In this document: positions 1 through 4,857 of the stretch, in pieces
Numbering within the stretch: the stretch's first letter is position 1
Layout of the letters: each line of letters starts with the position of its first letter
Origin: Pseudomonadota bacterium
Lineage (GTDB): Bacteria; Desulfobacterota; WTBG01; CAIYCZ01
Length of the DNA stretch: 8,780 bases
Direction of reading: 5' to 3'
Assembly: GCA_026388865.1 (NCBI GenBank)
Contig: JAPLIX010000012.1
Span: 2,510 to 11,289, forward strand
Translations under genes and position numbers: made by a program
Notes under the pieces: generated by a model
What the model was told of the DNA's origin: nothing
The model's input: the letters and a program-made list of their open reading frames with translations, nothing else
Databases searched by the model: none

Positions 1-1261
1 CCGGTACTTTGCACCCGCAGCTCAGCACCAGCGGGATGACTGCATGACCATGCAGCCCGATATGGTGCATGATCCGGTCTAACATCACGGCAAGCCGCGG
101 CAGGTAGCCGGTATCTTCCCAGACCCCCAGCACCAGATAAAAGGAAAAGATATAGGGTAAAACAATAGCCAGGGGGATATATATGCCAGTGGTAAGCACC
201 CCGAATGATTCCATGAATTCAGGGGATCGCCCCAGCAACAGGTGCTGCACCACCGGCACCGGCACCAGACTCTGAACCAGGGAGCGAACCGCAGGGCCGT
301 ACAGGTTTTTGAAAAATGGGTCAAACATGTAAGAAATTAAACTCTCACCGAGGGTACGAATCAAAAAGAATGAAAGAGCAAGGACGGCGGCGGCAATCAC
401 CAGTCCGGAAACCGGCCTGACACTGGCATATTCAAGCTTCTCCACAAAAGACCGATGCTTGTGGACTATTTGCTGCGCCTCCTGGCTGATATGGCCTATG
501 ATGTGCCAGCGTTCCTGATGATCGATGGCTGCAAATTCAGGCGGCACCAGTTCTCCCCGCATGGCTTTTGCAATAACTCCGCGAAGTTCTTTCAGTCCCT
601 CGCCGGTGATTGCCACCAGCGTGATGACCGGCACCTGAAGTCTTCGTGCAAGTTCTTCTACATCGATCCGGATTCCTTTATGCCGGGCGCTGTCCCATTT
701 ATTCAAAACCACTATTAGCGGAATACCTTTTTCCAGAAGCTGCAGCGTAAGATAAAGATTTCGTTCCAGATTGGTGGCATCAACCACATTTATCATCAAT
801 TGCGCGTCACCTGCGTCGTAGAATTCTTTAGCTACCTGCTCTGCGGTGCAGGTGGGCTCAAGGGTGTAGGCACCGGGGACATCTATCAGCTCCACCATCC
901 GGCCGTCAACTATCAGCGTACCTTTTGTATATGCAACCGTAGTGCCGGCATAGTTTGCAGAAATCACATCCAGCCCGGTGAGCCGCGAAAAAACGACGCT
1001 TTTGCCCACGTTCGGGTTACCAAAAAGCAGTGCCCGGAATTTCTCTGCCTCCACCGTAATATGCTCTGCCATTCCTCTGCCTATACCTACTTGGCTGCTG
1101 CCAATAGCAACCACGATAGTCCCTGCATCGGATACCTTGCGCAGTTTTATCCCCGGTCGTATGCCCAGGCTCTCCAGGCGTCTTTGTACTACTTCACTGG
1201 CATCGATATTTCTAACCGTGACTTCAAGATTATCTTCTGTCGCAATGAGATTTTTAACCAT
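1..1261 (-). CDS. feoB: FeoA-FeoB fusion ferrous iron transporter, C-terminus beyond window
   Basis: Inner-membrane ferrous iron uptake protein with a cytoplasmic G-protein domain. 420 residues are visible and the frame is open at the left edge. Residues about 10-75 form a FeoA-like SH3 domain (RRLESLGIRPG, then VGIGRGMAEHITV). The GTPase domain follows: G1 GNPNVGKS (81-88), a G2 Thr in NYAGTTVAY, G3 DVPGAY (from 127), G4 NKWD (187-190) and a G5-like VAITGEG (216-222). Membrane segments start near 286-303 and 354-380. The visible end, VIPLVLSCGCKVP, corresponds to the first Gate motif (usually GFGCxVPA) with its conserved Cys. ATG at 1261 is chosen because an in-frame TAA lies three codons upstream and GAAAAGGG sits 9 nt before it. 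FeoA is normally a separate gene; fused forms are known. NKWD instead of the common N(M/K)xD and the extra Cys415 mark a divergent subgroup. The family call is firm, but the exact metal substrate is inferred. Confidence 0.93.
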   Translation of the reverse strand, partial: MVKNLIATEDNLEVTVRNIDASEVVQRRLESLGIRPGIKLRKVSDAGTIVVAIGSSQVGIGRGMAEHITVEAEKFRALLFGNPNVGKSVVFSRLTGLDVISANYAGTTVAYTKGTLIVDGRMVELIDVPGAYTLEPTCTAEQVAKEFYDAGDAQLMINVVDATNLERNLYLTLQLLEKGIPLIVVLNKWDSARHKGIRIDVEELARRLQVPVITLVAITGEGLKELRGVIAKAMRGELVPPEFAAIDHQERWHIIGHISQEAQQIVHKHRSFVEKLEYASVRPVSGLVIAAAVLALSFFLIRTLGESLISYMFDPFFKNLYGPAVRSLVQSLVPVPVVQHLLLGRSPEFMESFGVLTTGIYIPLAIVLPYIFSFYLVLGVWEDTGYLPRLAVMLDRIMHHIGLHGHAVIPLVLSCGCKVP

Positions 1262-1270
1262 TTTAACTTA

Positions 1271-1278
1271 CCCTTTTC
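1271..1278 (-). promoter_or_regulatory. Shine-Dalgarno of feoB
   Basis: GAAAAGGG reads on the minus strand 9 nt before the ATG at 1261. Together with the in-frame stop just upstream, it fixes the start of the FeoA-FeoB fusion. Confidence 0.7.
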
Positions 1279-1306
1279 ACTGGTATCAGGCTGCATACAG
1301 CTGCGC

Positions 1307-1357
1307 TATGTGTTCCCTGCCATTACATAATAACATAATAATCAGGGAACAAGCATA
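1307..1357 (-). promoter_or_regulatory. Inverted repeat flanking AT-rich box upstream of feoB (possible operator/promoter)
   Basis: TGTTCCCTG (1311-1319) and CAGGGAACA (1343-1351) are perfect 9-bp inverted arms with centres 32 bp apart, about three helical turns. TATG and CATA outside the arms extend the pairing across a 2-nt bulge. The 23-bp spacer is AT-rich and contains a tandem direct repeat, ACATAATA twice (1325-1340), which gives TATTAT/-10-like boxes on the minus strand. It lies about 45-95 nt before the feoB start, the right place for an operator. It does not match a classical Fur box that I can recognise, so the regulator is unknown. A 5'-UTR hairpin is the alternative reading. Confidence 0.5.
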
Positions 1358-1616
1358 AAACGAGAGAAATATCTTGAAGGTAGCGGCTCATTTCGGGAAT
1401 GTAAGTATTACAGGAAACAGGTCAGGTTATAAATACGGCACTTGAAGGCTTAAAATGGGTTTTCCTGATATTTTTCTGACAGGCTTGATTTGGGAACCCC
1501 TACTGACAGACCTTTCCTATAATATATTGTAAAAAAATGGATCAGCCAGAACATAAAAACAATTTGTGCTATTACCCAATTTTCGATGGGTGGAAATTGT
1601 CACTGAACCACTCATT

Positions 1617-1691
1617 CCCCATGGACAGCATAAAAAACCCCCTCGACTATAAGTAGTTTTTTGATGAGGAAATGGGGACAGATTTATTTTC
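1617..1691. repeat. Probable repetitive-element remnant with GGGGACAGATTTATTTTC motif
   Basis: The 18-nt string GGGGACAGATTTATTTTC lies at 1674-1691. From general knowledge, near-identical strings recur between genes in many Desulfobacterota and related genomes, often near REP-associated Y1 (IS200-like) transposases. Just before it, CCCCAT (1617-1622) can pair with ATGGGG (1672-1677). This encloses an imperfect hairpin: CAT-AAAAAAC (1629-1638) against GTTTTTT-g-ATG (1656-1666). No transposase gene is present, so this would be a solitary, non-autonomous copy. The association with Y1 elements is recalled, not computed. Confidence 0.4.
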
Positions 1692-1767
1692 TTGTAGAAA
1701 CGGGGGGGATCAGCGCCATATATATCTGCTGTTAATGTAAATCACGTGACTATTATTGGTCATGCTT

Positions 1768-2052
1768 TTACTGCTTATATCCCACATCCACTTTAGGCTC
1801 TTCGGCAATTACAATCGTACCAAATTTTTGCTCATACTTCTGCATGTTCTCATTGAGCGCCGCGACAATTCTTTTCATGTGCCCGGGGCTCACAATTATT
1901 CTCGCCGTGACAGCGCCTGCCGGCGGCACCACCATCAGATAATCCATCACAAACTCCTCCCTGTTGTGCGTCACAATCATGTTATTGGCATACACGCCGC
2001 CCTGGAGTTTCTCCGGGAAGTTGACTTTTATTTCCTGTTTATCGTTTGCCAT
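1768..2052 (-). CDS. DUF3467 family small protein
   Basis: A 94-residue cytoplasmic protein of the DUF3467 family, whose function is not established. Family-like features are the N-terminal QGGVYANNMIVTHNREEFV, the central DYLMVVPPAGAVTARIIVSPGHMKRIV and a C-terminal helix, NENMQKYEQKFG. The length is typical. A GTG at 2070 would add six residues, but ATG at 2052 is preferred: AAAGG (2063-2067) sits 10 nt upstream of it, and the family usually begins just before the conserved block. It is the third gene after the antitoxin and toxin on the same strand. Before the 52-bp duplication, its start would have lain only about 29 nt after the toxin stop, so co-transcription with the toxin-antitoxin pair is possible. 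Membership of that system is not shown. Confidence 0.85.
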   Translation of the reverse strand: MANDKQEIKVNFPEKLQGGVYANNMIVTHNREEFVMDYLMVVPPAGAVTARIIVSPGHMKRIVAALNENMQKYEQKFGTIVIAEEPKVDVGYKQ

Positions 2053-2084
2053 TAAGGATATACCTTTCACTCATTAGGTTTTTA

Positions 2085-2188
2085 AAACTCCCTGTTAAGA
2101 AATTCCCTCGGATTTAATATCTTAATTCCCATATACAAACTCCCTGTTAAGAAATTCCCTCGGATTTAATATCTTAATTCCCATATAC
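2085..2188. repeat. Perfect 52-bp tandem duplication at the 3' end of the PIN toxin gene
   Basis: Positions 2085-2136 and 2137-2188 are identical over 52 bp. The right copy encodes the toxin's last full block (YMGIKILNPREFLNREF). Because 52 is not a multiple of three, reading continues into the left copy in a new frame and stops after VYGN (TAA at 2122-2124). Just beyond the left copy, the TTT of the original frame is followed by TAA (2084-2082), the presumed ancestral stop. The left copy is therefore largely non-coding now. The perfect identity suggests a recent slippage or recombination event, or an assembly artefact. Confidence 0.95.
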
Positions 2189-2535
2189 TCTGACACTTCA
2201 AGTAAGTCTTTATCACCTGAGATAATATATTCAGCTTTTAACGCGACAGCACATTCTATGAATTTATCATCATCCGGATCATCAATAACAACTTTTAATG
2301 CAGGGGTTTTTCCGCTAAAAACTGAATGAATCCCCCGTGCAAACAGCGAAAATATCTCTTTCAACTCCTTCTGGTTCTCCAGTCCAATGCGATTGAGAAC
2401 AGTGGTGTATTCGCTAATGATCTCCTTTGAAAGACAGAGCGTGAGTTTTCCCTGCTTCCACATATCAATGATCTTTCGCGGGTTACCGCCAAAAAACGAG
2501 GAGACAAAGACATTGGTATCTATCACTACTTTCAT
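2122..2535 (-). CDS. PIN-domain toxin (putative endoribonuclease, VapC-like)
   Basis: Putative toxin of a type II toxin-antitoxin module, a metal-dependent RNase of the PIN fold. It resembles the 'putative toxin-antitoxin system toxin component, PIN family' group. At 137 residues it has the usual length. The acidic active-site set is visible: D6 in VIDTNVF, E42 in ISEYTTVL, D90 in DDPDDDKFIE with E94 nearby, and D108/D110 in SGDKDLL. ATG at 2535 overlaps the antitoxin stop as ATGA, so translation is probably coupled; no strong Shine-Dalgarno is seen. The last four residues (VYGN) come from the 52-bp duplication, and the ancestral protein probably ended at ...FLNREF. The catalytic core is untouched, so activity is probably kept. 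The RNA target cannot be read from sequence. Confidence 0.9.
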   Translation of the reverse strand: MKVVIDTNVFVSSFFGGNPRKIIDMWKQGKLTLCLSKEIISEYTTVLNRIGLENQKELKEIFSLFARGIHSVFSGKTPALKVVIDDPDDDKFIECAVALKAEYIISGDKDLLEVSEYMGIKILNPREFLNREFVYGN

Positions 2536-2780
2536 TTCTTTGCAGTCCGCGCTTCCCGGATAGCCTTTTGTATAGTGCCTGCTGTAACACCATTAGACTT
2601 GAGCTTTTTACCAACGCGTGCCCACAGGTCATCAATGTACGTTTCGATATCCCGTTCCTGGATATAATCTTCGATCAGCTCCCGTATAACGACGCTTACG
2701 CTTTTCCCTTCAGCCTTTGCAATTTTTGCAAATTTTGATTTTATTTCATCGTCTACGCGGATTATCATTTGTGTTGACAT
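2532..2780 (-). CDS. Ribbon-helix-helix (CopG/Arc-type) antitoxin
   Basis: An 82-residue DNA-binding antitoxin partner of the downstream PIN toxin. The N-terminus fits a ribbon-helix-helix domain: a beta strand (TQMIIRV, residues 3-9), helix A (DEIKSKFAKIAKAEG, 11-25), a GKSVS turn and helix B (VVIRELIEDYIQERD, 30-44). The C-terminal half (TYIDDLWARVGKKLKS onward) would wrap the toxin. ATG at 2780 has GGAGGT (2786-2791) 5 nt upstream. The stop overlaps the toxin start by ATGA, the standard antitoxin-first layout. A 24-bp near-palindrome overlaps its -10 box, consistent with dimeric RHH autorepression. The DNA is visibly more AT-rich than the flanking AOR and RND genes, which fits lateral acquisition. 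Confidence 0.88.
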   Translation of the reverse strand: MSTQMIIRVDDEIKSKFAKIAKAEGKSVSVVIRELIEDYIQERDIETYIDDLWARVGKKLKSNGVTAGTIQKAIREARTAKK

Positions 2781-2797
2781 TCCGTACCTCCAACAAA

Positions 2798-2821
2798 GTT
2801 ATAATGTATATACAATATAAC
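2798..2821. promoter_or_regulatory. 24-bp near-perfect palindrome, probable antitoxin operator
   Basis: The arms GTTATA...TATAAC flank a core GTATATAC. Eleven of the twelve symmetric positions pair; only the seventh pair (A/A) is mismatched. It overlaps the -10 box and the expected transcription start of the toxin-antitoxin operon, where ribbon-helix-helix antitoxins usually bind as paired dimers. Confidence 0.75.
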
Positions 2822-2843
2822 TTATCAGGCATTATTAAGTCAA
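2814..2843 (-). promoter_or_regulatory. Sigma-70-type promoter of the toxin-antitoxin operon
   Basis: On the minus strand, TTGACT (2838-2843) is a 5/6 match to the -35 consensus. It lies 18 bp before TATATT (2814-2819), a 5/6 match to the -10 consensus. It is positioned just upstream of the antitoxin start and Shine-Dalgarno. Confidence 0.65.
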
Positions 2844-2858
2844 GGATGTTTTCACTCT

Positions 2859-2876
2859 AAAAAAAAAAAAAAAAAA
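2859..2876. repeat. A18 homopolymer (T18 on the coding strand)
   Basis: Eighteen consecutive A residues on the plus strand lie between the end of the AOR gene and the toxin-antitoxin promoter. Read with the genes it is T18, about 52 nt after the AOR stop. I see no GC-rich hairpin before it, so a standard intrinsic terminator is not supported, though the U-tract could aid termination. It sits at the edge of the AT-rich toxin-antitoxin island. Confidence 0.8.
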
Positions 2877-2928
2877 GGAGATAGTTTTTTACAAAGCAAA
2901 TACCCGGAAATCATTTACACCCTCTTCT

Positions 2929-4779
2929 CTACCCTTCGTCTGAAATAGTTAGCCCTAGCTCTGCCGCTTTCTCCGGTGTCATGTTCCCGTCAGCTTCCCA
3001 CCCCCTGATTCGGTAATAATCTGCAACCATGTTCGCAACCGGCGGCAGGTGCTCTGCGGCAGGGCCGTAATTTTTCTTCACTGTGACAAAACGCTCATGC
3101 AGGCCGTCAGAGGAAGAATCAAGCCCGCGCCTGAGGTTAATCAGGTGCTTGAGGTTGAATATCTTCTCTCCTGCCTTCATCAGTGATGTGAAATCCTGCT
3201 CCATGCCGGTCGCAAGATTGAGCCATGAAACAACTTCTGTTGCGGTTATCCCCGGGAACCCGACGGCAGAATAGTATTGCGCATAGCCGGCATGGGAAAA
3301 AGCGCAGAGCGCGAGCGAATTAAGAATGCAGGCATAGTCCTGACCCCTGGCAACCATTGCCGGAGCACGCTCTGCATCAAAGCGTATGCTTGCCATGTCC
3401 ATCAGGTCAAAGCCTTCAACCTTCGGGTCTGCTGCCCCGGTGTGGATGGCGCCGCGGGGGTCGGTTGCATAGGCAAGGGCAAGAAAGTTGTGCGCCCGGG
3501 GGTCATGGGCCGGCACTTCAAGACCTTTGACCTCAATGGCAAACTTCTCCGCGCCGCTGCCTATAATCTGCGCCGCCCTTCTTGCGCCCTCGGCAAGCAC
3601 TGCCCCGAACCCCTCCCGCCGGCAGATCTTTTCCAGCATGGCAAGCAGCGCCTCACCATTGCCGAACGTGAGCCTGATGCCATCGGTATCCTTTTCACTT
3701 ATCAAACCTGACTCGAAACACTCCATGGCAAAGGAGAGCGTCCCGCCTGCTGAAATAGTGTCTATGCCGTGGCGGTTGCATATATCATAGGCTTTCTGCA
3801 CGCAATGCATATCCTTAATGCCGCTTTGGGAGCCGAGCGGCGCTATTGACTCCCACACGTTCTGCCGCACCCCGGCTCTCTCGTTTGACTCAACACACCC
3901 GGTCGGGCAGCCCGCGCATTGATAGGGCCGGGACTGCCTGACATGACTTTCAATCTCGCTGAGCACCGCTTCATTGAACCCCTCCAGACAACTGTCACGC
4001 CAGTTGTTTATTGCGTGCCGCCCGTCATTAACAAACATGGTGAAAACTGCCCGGGCTTTTTCCGCGCAGTGCTCCGGGTCTTTGACCAGTGCAGGAAGAG
4101 CGGCCCTGATCGAGGTCATCAAGCGCTCTTTTTCTGCCACTGCTACATTCCAATCTCCCCGCACTGCTATGGCTTTCAGGTTCTTTGACCCCATCACCGC
4201 GCCAACACCGCACCGGGCTGCCGTGCGTGCAGCAGCCCCGTCGTGAATTATTGCGGCAAACCTGACCAGGTTCTCACCCGCTTTGCCTATCGCCGCAACC
4301 TTCACGTTTTCGCCGCAGTCTTGCCGGAGAATCTTTTCAGTCTCCCGCGTATCTTTCCCCCGAAGGCTCGCGGCATCCTCGATGGTGACTTCCTGATTTA
4401 TAATTTTCAGATAGACTGGTCGTGTTGCCTTCCCGATTATAACTATTCCATCAAAGCCGGCCCGCTTCAGCTCCCGGCCCCAGGTACCTCCGGCATACGC
4501 CTCTCCCCAGATTCCGGTAAGCGGAGAAATAGTTGCAACGCAGTGCCTCCCGCTCCAGGGGACGATGGTCCCGGTGAGCGGCCCGGTCATAAAAATAAGG
4601 GGATTGCCCTCATCAAACGGATCAGTGCCGGGCATAACCGTTTCATGGATCAGCGCGGCAGCCAATCCAACGCCGCCGATATAATCCTCCGCCAACTGCT
4701 CTGAGAGCGGGATGGCTTCAATAGTCCCATCGCTGAGATCCGCTTTTAAAAGCAGTCCGGTGTATCCTTTATACCTCAT
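2929..4779 (-). CDS. Aldehyde ferredoxin oxidoreductase family protein (tungstopterin/molybdopterin enzyme)
   Basis: Cytoplasmic AOR-family oxidoreductase. Known members oxidise aldehydes to carboxylates, or run in reverse, using a tungsten bis-pterin cofactor, one [4Fe-4S] cluster and ferredoxin. At 616 residues it is full length. The N-terminal cofactor-binding domain shows YIGGVGLAAALI (33-44), MTGPLTGT (64-71) and SPLTG (85-89). Cluster ligands are C288, C291 and C295 (QCAGCPTGC) plus C492 (LALCAF), matching the spacing in Pyrococcus AOR. GLEVPAHDPRA (419-429) is the usual conserved block near the pterin site. AGGGAG-type Shine-Dalgarno (4789-4794) lies 9 nt before the ATG. The gene starts 78 nt after the RND stop, so it may be read through or have its own promoter; none is convincing. 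The physiological substrate (aldehyde, benzoyl-type acid or other) cannot be told from sequence. Confidence 0.95.
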   Translation of the reverse strand: MRYKGYTGLLLKADLSDGTIEAIPLSEQLAEDYIGGVGLAAALIHETVMPGTDPFDEGNPLIFMTGPLTGTIVPWSGRHCVATISPLTGIWGEAYAGGTWGRELKRAGFDGIVIIGKATRPVYLKIINQEVTIEDAASLRGKDTRETEKILRQDCGENVKVAAIGKAGENLVRFAAIIHDGAAARTAARCGVGAVMGSKNLKAIAVRGDWNVAVAEKERLMTSIRAALPALVKDPEHCAEKARAVFTMFVNDGRHAINNWRDSCLEGFNEAVLSEIESHVRQSRPYQCAGCPTGCVESNERAGVRQNVWESIAPLGSQSGIKDMHCVQKAYDICNRHGIDTISAGGTLSFAMECFESGLISEKDTDGIRLTFGNGEALLAMLEKICRREGFGAVLAEGARRAAQIIGSGAEKFAIEVKGLEVPAHDPRAHNFLALAYATDPRGAIHTGAADPKVEGFDLMDMASIRFDAERAPAMVARGQDYACILNSLALCAFSHAGYAQYYSAVGFPGITATEVVSWLNLATGMEQDFTSLMKAGEKIFNLKHLINLRRGLDSSSDGLHERFVTVKKNYGPAAEHLPPVANMVADYYRIRGWEADGNMTPEKAAELGLTISDEG

Positions 4780-4788
4780 ATAATTTTA

Positions 4789-4794
4789 CTCCCT
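4789..4794 (-). promoter_or_regulatory. Shine-Dalgarno of the AOR gene
   Basis: AGGGAG on the minus strand, 9 nt before the ATG at 4779. It supports this start. Confidence 0.7.
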
Positions 4795-4857
4795 GGATAC
4801 TCTATAGCGCTTGGGATTATTTTTCAATAACGTGAGAGAAGGTTTGACGGCAGGCCC

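Larger units (their letters stand above)
1262..1767. other. Intergenic region between DUF3467 gene and feoB
   Basis: About 500 nt without a credible gene on either strand. It holds the feoB ribosome binding site and the inverted repeat at 1307-1357. It also holds a hairpin-plus-motif element at about 1617-1691. CTTGAAGG occurs at two places (around 1374 and 1441), and CAGGAAA/TTTCCTG form a long-range inverted pair about 40 nt apart; both may be chance. No clear intrinsic terminator for the DUF3467 gene was found. Confidence 0.6.

Noticed and set aside
800..1358. Two overlapping plus-strand open frames opposite feoB
   Set aside because: The minus strand here encodes the FeoA domain and the G1-G3 motifs without interruption, so the plus-strand frames are shadows.
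1487..1529. Plus-strand TATAAT with upstream TTGATT/TGACAG as a promoter
   Set aside because: The possible -35 boxes are 27 or 8 bp away, which is wrong spacing, and no plus-strand gene follows.
1572..1631. A 19-codon minus-strand reading frame with a GAGGGGG-like sequence before its ATG
   Set aside because: It lies inside the hairpin/repeat element, is very short and matches nothing I recognise. The G-rich stretch is explained by the repeat.
2085..2188. CRISPR-like or attachment-site repeat
   Set aside because: There are only two directly abutting copies with no spacer, and one is the coding end of the toxin gene, so a simple tandem duplication explains it.
2859..2928. Intrinsic terminator of the AOR gene
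   Set aside because: A T18 tract exists on the coding strand, but I found no stable hairpin immediately before it.
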